From: Brevibacillus antibioticus
GTDB taxonomy: Bacteria; Bacillota; Bacilli; Brevibacillales; Brevibacillaceae
Direction of reading: 5' to 3'
Assembly (NCBI RefSeq): GCF_005217615.1
Contig: NZ_SZNK01000001.1
Coordinates: forward strand, 5,083,001 to 5,147,000
Length of the DNA: 64,000 nucleotides
The position numbers and the translations under genes are program-made. How positions within the stretch are numbered: position 1 is the stretch's first letter; each line of letters begins with the position of its first letter. The notes beneath the pieces were generated by a model, which did no database searches, had not been told where the DNA came from, and worked only from the letters and a program-made list of their open reading frames with translations. Positions 53,548-63,040 of the stretch are shown here, one piece after another.

Positions 53548-54037
53548 TTATTGGAAATAATCAAGCATTGCACGGCGGACACCGCGAGCAAAGTCTTCAG
53601 CCGCTTCATCCAACGTTGGTCCGAGGTCTTCCAAGGCTGATTCATTAGTAATGAACTCAACCTCAATCGGTGCTCGTGGGTAGTTACCGCCAGAAGGAAA
53701 ACGGAGAGCACCTAGTGATCCACGTGGTGTATCCGAATCTTTAAGTACGCCCCTGTCTCGTGTGCCAAGGGAATTGACCACTTCTCGCTGAATGGTTTGC
53801 GCAAAGCCTTTGTCTTGAGAACGGTTTCCAGCGATCATCAATTGATACCTTGCTATCATCGTGCCGCGTCAAGTAAACTGTTGCGCCGAAATCTTCGAGA
53901 GTCTCAGCAACAGCCTGTGCAAACAACAGGGCTAAGTCTTTCTCGTAAACATCTTCGCCATTCAAAGTGCCGATTGCACCAACGTCTGAACCGCCATGAC
54001 CTGGGTCGACCAAAAACTTCAATCCATCAAGACTCAT
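53548..54037 (-). pseudogene. Broken N-acetylmuramoyl-L-alanine amidase (Amidase_3)
   Basis: The 5' part (54037 to about 53800) encodes FLVDPGHGGSDVGAIG with the first zinc His, the Glu in YEKDLAL and VYLTRHDD. The reading then shifts frame, and the 3' part (53859-53548) continues as GFAQTIQREVVNSLGTRD to EVEFITNESALEDLG with the catalytic Glu. The segment with the second zinc His (usually ADxFISIHxNA) is missing. The gene therefore has both an internal deletion and a frameshift and should be inactive. Confidence 0.85.
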
Positions 54038-54142
54038 AAAACCTTCCTCCCATTTGTTGATGTATTAAGCGACTATGAATTTGAGTGTCATTGTCGCTTT
54101 CATCAATAAAGGAGAGCAAATACAACCACACAAAAAAATTAT

Positions 54143-54679
54143 TTATCTATCCCCTTGCATGCTACTCAGTTTCCATTTGTTATCTTCTTTTGTGAACATT
54201 AGTTCGAGCGTTCCAGAGTACGTCTCATCGTTTATCCAAACTTCGTAATTTGTAATAAAGCGTCCATCCTTATATATATCGAATGACCTTTGACGAAAAG
54301 TGCTTCCTTCGGTTACGAACGGAATACTTATAACCTCGTTATTCGCTTTATAAACAAATTGCTTTCCTTCTACAGCAGCTTCTCTGGAAATGAACTGTTT
54401 AACTTTTTCGGTCTCACCTTTCATCATGGCTCGAAACATTTCTCTTGTCTGTAGATCAACGATATCTCGAATTTGGTAGATTTGAGCGTTAGTTTCGTTT
54501 TTTTGTTTTTCCTTAACCAAAGAGGCTTCAAGTTCTTTATTTGTGTTTTTTAATTGGGCTATCTCAGCTTGTAACTTTTCAATCTCAGCTTGAGATGTTT
54601 TTACGGTACTGTCATTAGAACAAGCTACCATTCCTAAAGCCATTAGGATAAACAGGCTCAGAACTAATCTCTTTTTCAT
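54143..54679 (-). CDS. Small lipoprotein with coiled coil
   Basis: This 178-residue lipoprotein has lipobox MVAC (Cys20), a predicted coiled coil (EIEKLQAEIAQLKNTNKELE, about 32-65) and a C-terminal alpha/beta domain that may be NTF2-like (DGRFITNYEVWINDETYSG ... NKWKLSSM). GGAGG precedes the ATG. No named family is recognised. It is AT-rich like its neighbours. Confidence 0.72.
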   Translation of the reverse strand: MKKRLVLSLFILMALGMVACSNDSTVKTSQAEIEKLQAEIAQLKNTNKELEASLVKEKQKNETNAQIYQIRDIVDLQTREMFRAMMKGETEKVKQFISREAAVEGKQFVYKANNEVISIPFVTEGSTFRQRSFDIYKDGRFITNYEVWINDETYSGTLELMFTKEDNKWKLSSMQGDR

Positions 54680-54942
54680 TTCTAAACCTCCAATGATTCC
54701 ACCTATGGTATTGAAGTTAAGATCAATCCAAACACATAACTATCATACGTCAAATTTACCACTATTTTATATAATCCATATATTGGAGTAGTTATAGTTT
54801 CTATAACACAAATCCAAAAAATCAGACCAAGCGTACTATCGTTCCTTGGTTTTCTAGAACGCAATTAAAAATGTAATTTTCATGGAAAAGCGGTTGCCTT
54901 TTTCCTGGTTTATTTACCTAGTATGTTGGGACGGTGAAAATT
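54680..54942. other. AT-rich intergenic region
   Basis: I see no gene here. It probably holds the promoters of the flanking lipoprotein gene and of the small frame at 54943. Confidence 0.5.
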
Positions 54943-55065
54943 ATGAAAGATGAATTACTGATAGAAGAGTGTAGGAGAATTTTAAGAAGGATCGCATGGC
55001 GACTACAGTATAGAACACGGAAGATTTCCAACGGAGAGCTTCACTACAACTATTACACGAAATAA
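54943..55065 (+). CDS. Possible small protein of 40 residues
   Basis: A short frame begins MKDELLIEECRRIL and ends NYYTK. It is basic and helical, with ACGGTGA five bases before the ATG and a strong terminator 27 bases after the stop. This arrangement suggests a real transcript. It could also be the 5' remnant of a longer gene. No family is recognised. Confidence 0.4.
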   Translation: MKDELLIEECRRILRRIAWRLQYRTRKISNGELHYNYYTK

Positions 55066-55091
55066 AGAAAACTCTTTGTCTAAGAGGGATT

Positions 55092-55124
55092 GAGGCTGTC
55101 GTGGAAGTTGGCAGCCTCTTTTTT
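55092..55124. terminator. Intrinsic terminator
   Basis: GAGGCTG (55092-55098) pairs with CAGCCTC (55112-55118), followed by six T. It ends the small plus-strand transcript and lies next to the LRR gene stop. Confidence 0.85.
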
Positions 55125-55127
55125 AAC

Positions 55128-55967
55128 CTAATTTCCATCATTAATTTCATTTCCATTTTCAGCGACTTTAATGTCTTTTTTCAACAAAGCTAAGTCGCTA
55201 ATGCTTTTTCGATCAACTAGCAGAATTGATAATTCATCAAGACTGAGTAACGGTTTTATAGAAGTTACCTTTGTGCCTCTTATATCTAAATAATTTAATT
55301 TAGTTACAGACTGAATAGATGTAATGTCTGTGATGGGAGCATTCATCATTTGTAAACGTTCCAAATTCGGTAGTTCTTTTACAAAATCCATCGAGTCAAT
55401 AGGATTATTTGATACATCTAAGAAAGTGAGATGGGGTAGTTTAATCGATGATAAAGCAGTTATTTTATTATTTCGAATGGTTAAGTGCTGAAGAGATTTA
55501 CTATTCTCAAGCATTTTCAAATCGGATAAATCTCCCTCATTCAGTGAGAGGCTTATTAGTTTACTGTTATTTAAAATAGGTAGCTGAGCTTCCTGAAAAC
55601 CAGTGATTGAAAGATATTCAAGTTCACTCAAATCCTTTAGAAATAGATAATCTTTAACATTGATTCTATTCAAAGATAGCGTTTTAAGGTTTTTCATTTT
55701 AGATAGGACAGCTAAATCAATGGGTGCATCTCTTTGTTCAAGAGGAATATTGTCTATATCTAATGTGAGTTCTTCGCTATTAAATAAATCCTCCATTTTG
55801 ATGTCCTGCTTTTGCTTATTCAGTGATTTAGATAAAGATTCTAATAATAACGGGGAGACACTCTCCGCTTGGGATTGTTCTTTCGGCAATTCATTCAAAT
55901 TCGTTTCGTTGGCTTCGCATCCAGTTAGTACACCTAAAATGATCAAAAGAGTTATAAGCTTTTTCAA
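55128..55967 (-). CDS. Leucine-rich-repeat lipoprotein
   Basis: This 279-residue lipoprotein has lipobox LTGC (about Cys17) and about seven internalin-like leucine-rich repeats of 20-22 residues (about 85-265; for example LPHLTFLDVSNNPIDSMDFV). Such surface LRR proteins bind other proteins; no partner can be named. TTG 55967 is preferred because GGGGGATGA lies upstream of it, while ATG 55973 would fall in that site. It is AT-rich and part of the accessory block. Confidence 0.85.
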   Translation of the reverse strand: MKKLITLLIILGVLTGCEANETNLNELPKEQSQAESVSPLLLESLSKSLNKQKQDIKMEDLFNSEELTLDIDNIPLEQRDAPIDLAVLSKMKNLKTLSLNRINVKDYLFLKDLSELEYLSITGFQEAQLPILNNSKLISLSLNEGDLSDLKMLENSKSLQHLTIRNNKITALSSIKLPHLTFLDVSNNPIDSMDFVKELPNLERLQMMNAPITDITSIQSVTKLNYLDIRGTKVTSIKPLLSLDELSILLVDRKSISDLALLKKDIKVAENGNEINDGN

Positions 55968-56154
55968 ATTCATCCCCCATTTTTCAGGACATCCTAGCGG
56001 CTAGCCTGTCATTAACTGTATGACGTTGAATTCCATAAAATGGTTTCCGGATTTTTCATTGGATCTGACAACCTGATACGCTATGCATTCTGAACGTTTG
56101 TCGGAATGTGGGCTTTTTCTTTTGCGTAATGTGTCGAAGAGGAGAGGAGAAAGG

Positions 56155-56184
56155 ATGATTATGCAGAATGTAGAAGATTGGTAA
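56155..56184 (+). other. Possible nine-codon upstream frame of fhs
   Basis: ATG at 56155 follows GGAGAGGAGAAAGG and encodes MIMQNVEDW before a stop, 37 bases ahead of the fhs ATG. The strong ribosome site suggests it may be translated. Whether it regulates fhs is unknown. Confidence 0.3.
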
Positions 56185-56221
56185 CTGGTGCATTACATTC
56201 TGGTGTGGCAGGGAGGCAAAA

Positions 56222-57850
56222 ATGAAGTCTATTGTTGAAATTGCCAAGAGTGCAGGTATCGAAGAACAGCATTTGGAGCTATACGGAAAATATAAAGCCA
56301 AACTATCAGATGAACTATGGGAGCAAGTGAAGAATCGTCCTGATGGCAAACTGATTCTTGTTACAGCAATGAACCCCAATCCGGCGGGAGCAGGCAAGAC
56401 GCTCACGACGATTGGTCTGTCACAATCATTGAATCATCTAGGGAAGAAAACAATGGCTGCGCTTCGCGAGCCGTCCTTGGGCCCTTGCATGGGGATCAAA
56501 GGAGGCGCAACGGGAAGCGGCCAAGCACAAATTCTCCCGGCTGATGAAATTAACCTGCATTTTACAGGGGACATTCATGCGATTACAGCTGCACATAACT
56601 TGTTGGCAGCGATGATCGACAATCATATTTTCCATGGCAATCCGCGTGGGCTGAATCCAAAGAAAATCGTCTGGAAGCGAGCCATGGACATGAACGACCG
56701 CGCACTGCGAAACATCGTGGTTGGTCTGGGTGAAGGCAATGGGATGACGCGAGAGGATGGCTTCATGATTACGACAGCGTCCGAAATCATGGCGATCTTG
56801 TGCTTGAGTGAGAATCTGGCAGACTTGCGCGAGCGGTTGAACCATATCATTATTGGCTACGATTTCAATGATCAGCCTGTACGGGCAGAAGAAATCAACG
56901 CGGTCGATGCGATGTGCGTTCTTCTGAAGGAAGCGATCAAGCCCAATCTCGTACAGACAATCGAGGGAACTCCGGTCATCATTCACGGCGGACCTTTTGC
57001 CAATATCGCGCATGGGTGCAGCAGCGTGATCGGAACCAAGATGGCCTTGAAGCTGGCGGATTACGTCGTAACAGAGGCGGGATTTGGTGCGGATCTGGGA
57101 GCAGAGAAGTTTTTTGACATCAAGTGCAGAAAAGCAGGTCTGACTCCATCGGCTGCTGTCGTGGTCATTACGGTTCGCTCGTTGAAATACAACGGCGGGG
57201 TAAAAGTACCTGACCTGGCAGTGGAGAACTTGTCTGCTCTGGAAAAAGGCTTCGAAAACGTCAAGCGCCATCTGGAAAACCTCCAGAAGTTCGGTGTGCC
57301 AGCAGTGGTGGCTATCAATCATTTTGCGACGGATACGCAGGCAGAGGTCGATGCTGTCATTGCGCTGTGCCAAGCGGCTGGAGCCGAAGCGGCGCTCTCG
57401 AAAGTGTGGGCAGAAGGAGGAGCAGGCGGTGTCGAGCTGGCTGAAAAAGTGATTCGTGCAGCAGAGCAGCCTTCATCCTTCCGATTCTTGTATGAGGAAG
57501 ACCTCAGCATCAAAGACAAAATTGAGACAGTCGTGAAAGAAGTATACCGTGGATCAGGGGTTGTGTTTTCGCCGCTTGCATTAAAAACGATGCAGAAGGT
57601 CGAAGAAATGGGAATGTCCCATCTGCCTGTGTGCATGGCGAAAACACCGTACTCCTTTACGGACCGTGCTGATCTGTTGGGGGCACCTGTTGACTTCACG
57701 ATTCAAGTGAGTGAAGTGCGCATATCAGCAGGAGCTGGTTTTATCGTGGCACTGACCGGAAGCTTGGTTACCATGCCAGGCCTCCCGAAAAAGCCGGCGG
57801 CGGAATCGTTGTATGTCGACGAGGATGGGCAAGTGATCGGATTAAGCTAA
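56222..57850 (+). CDS. fhs: Formate--tetrahydrofolate ligase
   Basis: This 542-residue enzyme makes 10-formyl-THF from formate, THF and ATP for one-carbon metabolism. The nucleotide-binding motif PNPAGAGKTLTT (about 58-69), the GIKGGATGSGQAQ region and the C-terminal SVSEVR/GAGF-type block are conserved. Its length is normal. GGGAGG precedes the ATG, and a terminator follows the stop. Confidence 0.97.
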   Translation: MKSIVEIAKSAGIEEQHLELYGKYKAKLSDELWEQVKNRPDGKLILVTAMNPNPAGAGKTLTTIGLSQSLNHLGKKTMAALREPSLGPCMGIKGGATGSGQAQILPADEINLHFTGDIHAITAAHNLLAAMIDNHIFHGNPRGLNPKKIVWKRAMDMNDRALRNIVVGLGEGNGMTREDGFMITTASEIMAILCLSENLADLRERLNHIIIGYDFNDQPVRAEEINAVDAMCVLLKEAIKPNLVQTIEGTPVIIHGGPFANIAHGCSSVIGTKMALKLADYVVTEAGFGADLGAEKFFDIKCRKAGLTPSAAVVVITVRSLKYNGGVKVPDLAVENLSALEKGFENVKRHLENLQKFGVPAVVAINHFATDTQAEVDAVIALCQAAGAEAALSKVWAEGGAGGVELAEKVIRAAEQPSSFRFLYEEDLSIKDKIETVVKEVYRGSGVVFSPLALKTMQKVEEMGMSHLPVCMAKTPYSFTDRADLLGAPVDFTIQVSEVRISAGAGFIVALTGSLVTMPGLPKKPAAESLYVDEDGQVIGLS

Positions 57851-57867
57851 TCAAAAAGTTTGACGAA

Positions 57868-57901
57868 AAGTTGACAACTGTAAAAGGTTGTCAGCTTTTT
57901 T
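57868..57901 (+). terminator. Intrinsic terminator of fhs
   Basis: AAGTTGACAAC pairs with GTTGTCAGCTT (one mismatch) across an eight-base loop, followed by T6. Confidence 0.85.
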
Positions 57902-57989
57902 CCATTTTGAGGTTTATTATCGAAAGGTTATGGGAATAGAAAGGTGAGTTTGAAAAAAAGAGGATTTTCATTGAAAAAACAACAAGGAA

Positions 57990-58126
57990 TGACAAAGGCA
58001 AACCTGCTGAAAGGCAGGGACGCAAAGCCACGGGTCTAAGGTCGAAAGTCAAAGGCTTTCGCAGCTAGGACAGCCGGGTTGCCAAACCGTAGTCATAATG
58101 GGCTGTCGGTGGGCAGTCTTTTTTTT
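57990..58126 (+). promoter_or_regulatory. Cyclic-di-GMP-I (GEMM-I) riboswitch
   Basis: The aptamer shows the class landmarks in order: GGCAAACC, the P2 hairpin CCTGC-TGAAA-GGCAGG, GGGACGCAAAGCC, GGTCTAAGG, CAGCTAGGACAGCCGGGTT and the closing TTGCC (58079-58083). A terminator can form from TGCCAAACCG (58080-58089) and CGGTGGGCA (58107-58115), before T8 at 58119-58126. Its 5' arm overlaps the closing strand of the aptamer, so ligand binding would be expected to block termination (an ON switch, inferred). Confidence 0.94.
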
Positions 58127-58158
58127 GTTGAAAAAAGAGAAGGGAGAAGGGATTCGGT

Positions 58159-60132
58159 ATGAAAAATAGTTTGAAGAATAAGCTAATTATCATTTTGTGC
58201 CTGCTGTTGGTTATAAGTTTGGGTACGGTTTGCGGTGCAAGCTATTGGAGTGCTTCTAATCTTTTGGCAAACAGTCTCGACAAAGAAGCTGAGCTATCAG
58301 CTAGCAATCTCTCGATTCGTATCGATGGTTTCTTTCAAGAGAAAATTGAGATTGTAAGAGCGATAGGAGGGTTGATGTCGGCAGATCAAAATGTCGAGCA
58401 CGACCTGAAAATCATTCAAGAAGCCCAAAAGAAAAACCCCGAGTTTGAGACGTTCTTCTTTTCGCATGATTTAAGCGGTAAGAAAGTGATCAATTTCAAG
58501 GGTGAAGTGACCGACATCTCGGATCGTCCGCATATTAAGGAAGCTAGCAAAGGGGAAGGGAAGGTCGTTGTCTCTGAGCCAGTCATTTCGAAGCGGACAG
58601 GGAATAACATCGTGACACTGGTCGTTCCATTGATGAAGGACAATCGTCAATACGGTTACATCGGTTCTACGATTCCAATCAATGAGATCCAAAAAAAGGT
58701 GTCTGAAGAGAAATTCGGCGAATTAGGTTACGCCTTTTTAGTAAGCAAAACAGGAACATTTATTTATCATCCGAATAGCGAGTTCATTCTGAAGGAATCG
58801 ATTCTCGACATGGGTATTCTTGAGCTTCAGACTGCCTTTGAAGATATCAAGCAAGGGAATCATGGAATCGCCCAATATAAATACGAGAATACAGAGCGAT
58901 TTGCTTCCTATGCGCCAACCAATTTGAACTGGGGGATATACATCACTGCGCCCGTAGCGGAGCTGCATGCACCTGTCGATCAACTGTTAGTCCGATTGAC
59001 GGTTATTTCCCTCATCGTATTGGCGCTTGGGGTTGTCCTCATCTATTTCTTGGCTGTACGCATGGTAAAACCAATTGAGCGTCTGAATCACGCAGTAAAT
59101 GTAGTGGCGAAGGGGAACTTGAAAGAGACCGTAACGGTTGACGGAAAAGACGAAATCGCAGTTCTGTCCCGTGACTTTAACCAGACAGTATCGCACTTGA
59201 AAAATTTGATCGAAGACGTATCGCTGTCGTCTGATCAAGTACAGCGTTTTAGTCAGGAAGTATCAGAAGGCATAAAACAAGCGACGGAAAACATCAACCA
59301 AATTGGCTTGTCTATTGCGCAGATTTCTGAGGGAGCAGAGGCGCAGGCAGCCAGCTCGCAGGAAGTTGCATTATCGATGACTGACATGGCAGCAGGCATC
59401 GTGAAAATCGCGGAGACGTCTGCACATGTTTCAGAGGCTGCCCAAATAGCAACAGAGCAGGCTGAGCAAGGGACTGCTGTGGTAGAGCAGGCAGTTCTCC
59501 AGATGGGAAGCATTGGCGAGGGAACATCGAAGGCGACAGTAGCCATCGAGCAGCTCAACAATCGCTCCAAAGAAATCGAAGGCATTCTCGATACAATCAG
59601 TCAGTTGACTTCGCAAATCAATTTGCTTGCCTTGAACGCTTCGATTGAGGCAGCACGCGCGGGCGAGCATGGACGTGGGTTTGCTGTAGTTGCAGGTGAA
59701 GTGAAAAAACTGGCGAACCAATCCGAGGAATCCGCATCCAAAATCGCGATGCTGATCGGGGAAATCCAGCAGGATACTCATCACGCGGTAGAAGTTATGA
59801 CCGAGGGCAACCAAAACGCACAGCAAGGTATTCAACTGGTCGAAGAGGTTCGCGAAATCTTTGGGAATATTTTGGAGTCTTCCCGGAACGTTGCCGCGCA
59901 CATTTTGGAAGTATCCGCAGCATCTGAGCAAATGTCAGCAGGCTCCCAACAGGTGAGTGCTTCTGTAGATGAAATGCATACCATTGCAAAACATGCTTCA
60001 CTCGACGCGCAAACAGTGGCAAAGGCAACCGAAGAGCAACTTCAAGCCATCCAGGAAATTGGACAGTCTGTCGAGCATTTGAACACAGTGGCAGAAGAAT
60101 TACAGCAAGGAATCCGCAGGTTTACTGTGTAA
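58159..60132 (+). CDS. Methyl-accepting chemotaxis protein
   Basis: This 657-residue chemoreceptor has TM1 (about 9-30), a dCache-type extracellular sensor (about 35-275), TM2 (about 281-300), HAMP (about 300-355) and a signalling domain with the conserved tip [30 protein letters not shown] (about 492-521). The ligand is unknown. The cyclic-di-GMP riboswitch in its leader ties receptor synthesis to the motile/sessile decision. Confidence 0.94.
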   Translation: MKNSLKNKLIIILCLLLVISLGTVCGASYWSASNLLANSLDKEAELSASNLSIRIDGFFQEKIEIVRAIGGLMSADQNVEHDLKIIQEAQKKNPEFETFFFSHDLSGKKVINFKGEVTDISDRPHIKEASKGEGKVVVSEPVISKRTGNNIVTLVVPLMKDNRQYGYIGSTIPINEIQKKVSEEKFGELGYAFLVSKTGTFIYHPNSEFILKESILDMGILELQTAFEDIKQGNHGIAQYKYENTERFASYAPTNLNWGIYITAPVAELHAPVDQLLVRLTVISLIVLALGVVLIYFLAVRMVKPIERLNHAVNVVAKGNLKETVTVDGKDEIAVLSRDFNQTVSHLKNLIEDVSLSSDQVQRFSQEVSEGIKQATENINQIGLSIAQISEGAEAQAASSQEVALSMTDMAAGIVKIAETSAHVSEAAQIATEQAEQGTAVVEQAVLQMGSIGEGTSKATVAIEQLNNRSKEIEGILDTISQLTSQINLLALNASIEAARAGEHGRGFAVVAGEVKKLANQSEESASKIAMLIGEIQQDTHHAVEVMTEGNQNAQQGIQLVEEVREIFGNILESSRNVAAHILEVSAASEQMSAGSQQVSASVDEMHTIAKHASLDAQTVAKATEEQLQAIQEIGQSVEHLNTVAEELQQGIRRFTV

Positions 60133-60248
60133 GAGGCAGCTCAGCAGATTGTAAGTCCTCTTCTTTGAAAGGGGGGATGCCATAAAGGGATGATGGAGTT
60201 TGTTTCTACTAACTAAATTCATTACCGAACAACAGGAGGAGAAACCAG

Positions 60249-61106
60249 ATGAAAAAATTTACAAAAACAATCTTGGCGAGCACACTCGCTGCAACTATGC
60301 TCATGACATCAGGAACAGGTGCTTTTGCCGCAACAGCGGTTAAGCCTGTCCCAACGGTAGCTGCTGAAGCTGCTAAAAAACCGCAAGCGAAGAAGTTTGA
60401 GTCTCGTTTGGACGAAATCATTGCGAGAGGCTACATCCTCGTAGGTACTCCAGGGGACTACAAACCGTTTACATATCTGAATCCAAAGACGAACGAATTT
60501 GAAGGCTACGACATCGATGCGATGAAGGAATTCGCAAAAAGTCTAGGGGTAGAGGCGCGTTTTGTTCAAACCTCTTGGCCGACACTGATGGACGATATGT
60601 TGGCAAATAAATTCGATATTGCTGTCGGAGGCGTTACGCGCAACACAGACCGCCAGAAAAAAGCACACATGAGCGATCCATATATTATGTTCGGTAAAGC
60701 TCCGCTCATCCGTGAAGTAGACAAGGACAAATACAAGAGTGTAGAAGACATCAACAAGCCAGAGGTGCGCATTGGTGTGAATCCAGGAGGCACCAACGAG
60801 AAATTCGTTCGTGAGCACCTGACAAAAGCAACCGTGACTGTTGAACAAAACAACCTCGACATTCCTGGTCTGGTAGCAAGCGGTAAGTACGATGTGATGA
60901 TCACGGACACGCTGGAAGCGATTGTATATTCCAAAGCAGATTCCCGCCTGTATGCCGCTCTGACTGACAACCCGTTCACGAAGAGCGAAAAAGCGTACAT
61001 GATCCAGCGTGGAGACACCATCTTCGCTAACTATCTGGATGTGTGGATGGACGAAATGAAGCTGCAAGGAAAATTTGATGAACTTTACAAAAAATGGGTA
61101 AAATAA
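60249..61106 (+). CDS. Secreted PheC-like protein (cyclohexadienyl dehydratase/solute-binding family 3)
   Basis: This 285-residue exported protein has a signal peptide ending at about AFA (27). Its fold is that of family 3 solute-binding proteins, but specific blocks match the dehydratase PheC: GDYKPFTY, TSWPTLM, VNPGGTNEKF and DTLEA. The tryptophan and glutamate in TSW and DTLEA correspond to residues essential in PheC catalysis. It lacks a lipobox and no permease or ATPase is adjacent, both of which favour an enzyme. An amino-acid-binding protein remains possible. Confidence 0.8.
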   Translation: MKKFTKTILASTLAATMLMTSGTGAFAATAVKPVPTVAAEAAKKPQAKKFESRLDEIIARGYILVGTPGDYKPFTYLNPKTNEFEGYDIDAMKEFAKSLGVEARFVQTSWPTLMDDMLANKFDIAVGGVTRNTDRQKKAHMSDPYIMFGKAPLIREVDKDKYKSVEDINKPEVRIGVNPGGTNEKFVREHLTKATVTVEQNNLDIPGLVASGKYDVMITDTLEAIVYSKADSRLYAALTDNPFTKSEKAYMIQRGDTIFANYLDVWMDEMKLQGKFDELYKKWVK

Positions 61107-61121
61107 TCCGATGATAGAAAA

Positions 61122-61148
61122 GCAGCCCTCTCGAGGGCTGTTTTGTTG
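61122..61148 (+). terminator. Intrinsic terminator after the PheC-like gene
   Basis: CAGCCCTC pairs with GAGGGCTG across TC, followed by TTTTGTTGTTTTT. Confidence 0.85.
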
Positions 61149-61200
61149 TTTTTACAAGATACGTCACTAAAAAATCAGGCAATTTGGGTATATAAGCAGT

Positions 61201-61313
61201 TTGCTTTTTCGAGCATTGCATGGTACGATTACAGCTATGTTCTTTAGGGTGCTACGTACAATCGGGGATAAAAGGGCATGTTCCGGATCGTAAGGAATAG
61301 TGCCCTTTTTTTT
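61201..61313 (+). promoter_or_regulatory. Helicase gene promoter and leader terminator
   Basis: TTGCTT (61201-61206) and TACGAT (61224-61229) are 17 bases apart. About 40 bases after the predicted start, GGGCA (61274-61278) pairs with TGCCC (61301-61305), with TCC/GGA inside, and runs into eight T (61306-61313). The terminator lies 45 bases before the helicase start, so expression must involve read-through or antitermination. Confidence 0.7.
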
Positions 61314-61358
61314 GAGAATTTTATAGATGAAGGTATTGATAAAGGAGACTGACATTCA

Positions 61359-62900
61359 TTGGCGACTTTTAATGATTTTGGCTTACATCACTCCATTGTT
61401 AGAGCGTTGAGCAACATGGGCTTCGAAGAGGCTACGGCTATTCAGGATCAAACGGTTCCTGTAGCACTGCAAGGTCGTGACCTGATCGGTCAAGCACAAA
61501 CAGGTACAGGTAAAACGGCTGCATTTGGTATTCCGCTGATTGAACGCATGGATGAAACAAGCGGAAATATTCAAGGGGTTGTATTGACCCCAACTCGTGA
61601 GTTGGCTGTTCAGGTTGCAGAAGAGATTAATAAAATTGCCCAATTTAAAAACATCTCTGCCCTGCCAATCTACGGTGGTCAAGACATCACGCGTCAAATC
61701 AAGGCGTTGAAAAAACGCCCGCAAATCATCGTAGCAACACCTGGTCGTTTCATGGACCACATGAGAAGAAGAACGATTCGTCTGGATGCCATCGAGGTAG
61801 TTGTTTTGGACGAAGCGGATGAAATGCTGAACATGGGTTTCATCGACGACATTAAGGAAATCTTGAAAGAGGTTCCAGAAAGTCGTCAAACCCTGCTGTT
61901 CTCCGCAACGATGCCGAGAGCGATTCAGGAAATCGCCCAACAGTTCATGAACGAACCAACCATCATTCAAGTAAAAGCAAAAGAAGTAACGGTACCAAAC
62001 ATCGAGCAGCAATATATGGAAGTAGCAGAAAGACAAAAATTCGATGTTCTGTGCCGTTTGCTGGATATTCATTCGCCTGAGCTGGCTATCATATTTGGTA
62101 GAACCAAGCGCAGAGTGGATGAGCTGTCCGAAGCGCTGACCAAGCGTGGTTATGGAGCAGAAGGTATCCACGGAGACTTGAACCAGGCAAAACGCGACAG
62201 CGTACTGCGCAAGTTCAAGGAAGGTACAATCGAAGTATTGGTGGCGACTGACGTTGCAGCCCGCGGTCTGGATATCAGCGGCGTTACGCACGTATTCAAC
62301 TTTGACATTCCACAAGACTCCGAAAGCTACGTTCACCGTATCGGAAGAACGGGACGTGCTGGTAAAACGGGTCTCGCGATCACATTTGTTACTTCCCGTG
62401 AAATCGACCATCTGCGTCTGATTGAGCGTACGACCAAGCGTCGCATGGAGCGACATGCTGTTCCTTCGATGGCAGAAGCGTTGGAAGGTCAACAAAAAAT
62501 GACGGTAGACAAAATCCTGGAAGCGTCTGGTAGAGATGATCTGTCTGCTTACAAAACATTGGCAGAACAATTGCTGGAGGATGTTGATTCCGTAACGTTG
62601 GTATCCGCAGCACTCAAGCTGTTGACCAAAGAGCCGGATACAACTCCTGTTCGCTTGACAGAAGAGGCTCCTCTTCGTGTAGGGAAGAAAAAGCTGCCTC
62701 CAAAAGGAAAAGGTGGCTTCGGCTCCGGTTCTGGTTTTGGTGGAAAGCGTCCATCTCGCCCACGCAATGGAGAATACCGTCCACGCAGCGGCGAATCTCG
62801 TCCACGCAGTGGCGAATCTCGTCCTCCACGCAGCGGTGACTCCCGTCCACGCAGTGGCGACTCCCGTCCACGTGGCGAATCTCGTCCTCCACGCAGCTAG
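61359..62900 (+). CDS. cshA: DEAD-box RNA helicase CshA-like
   Basis: This 513-residue helicase unwinds RNA in the degradosome, ribosome assembly and cold adaptation. It has the Q motif ([10 protein letters not shown]), [12 protein letters not shown] (about 151-154), SAT and [12 protein letters not shown], followed by a CshA-type C-terminal domain (about 370-460). An Arg/Ser/Gly-rich tail (about 465-513) has repeats of RPRSGES. The TTG start follows AAAGGAG by about eleven bases. It is preceded by a leader with an intrinsic terminator. Confidence 0.95.
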   Translation: MATFNDFGLHHSIVRALSNMGFEEATAIQDQTVPVALQGRDLIGQAQTGTGKTAAFGIPLIERMDETSGNIQGVVLTPTRELAVQVAEEINKIAQFKNISALPIYGGQDITRQIKALKKRPQIIVATPGRFMDHMRRRTIRLDAIEVVVLDEADEMLNMGFIDDIKEILKEVPESRQTLLFSATMPRAIQEIAQQFMNEPTIIQVKAKEVTVPNIEQQYMEVAERQKFDVLCRLLDIHSPELAIIFGRTKRRVDELSEALTKRGYGAEGIHGDLNQAKRDSVLRKFKEGTIEVLVATDVAARGLDISGVTHVFNFDIPQDSESYVHRIGRTGRAGKTGLAITFVTSREIDHLRLIERTTKRRMERHAVPSMAEALEGQQKMTVDKILEASGRDDLSAYKTLAEQLLEDVDSVTLVSAALKLLTKEPDTTPVRLTEEAPLRVGKKKLPPKGKGGFGSGSGFGGKRPSRPRNGEYRPRSGESRPRSGESRPPRSGDSRPRSGDSRPRGESRPPRS

Positions 62901-62926
62901 GAATCGAACGATATTGCAAGCAAAGG

Positions 62927-62961
62927 CTGGTGTGCACATGTGCGCATCGGTCTTTTTTTTT
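62927..62961 (+). terminator. Intrinsic terminator of the CshA-like gene
   Basis: CTGGTGTGCAC pairs with GTGCGCATCGG (with G:U pairs) and is followed by TCT9. Confidence 0.8.
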
Positions 62962-63040
62962 GTTGATCTGCCTGTATGGCTCGTTGTTTTGGAAACGCTT
63001 TTCAACGCTTGGGGATTGATTACTACTTTATTTATTCCGA

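Noticed and set aside
61383-63005. Very long minus-strand open frame (540 codons) opposite the CshA-like gene
   Set aside because: It mirrors the helicase gene, contains no recognisable domain and has a Cys/Phe/His-rich composition typical of an antisense frame.
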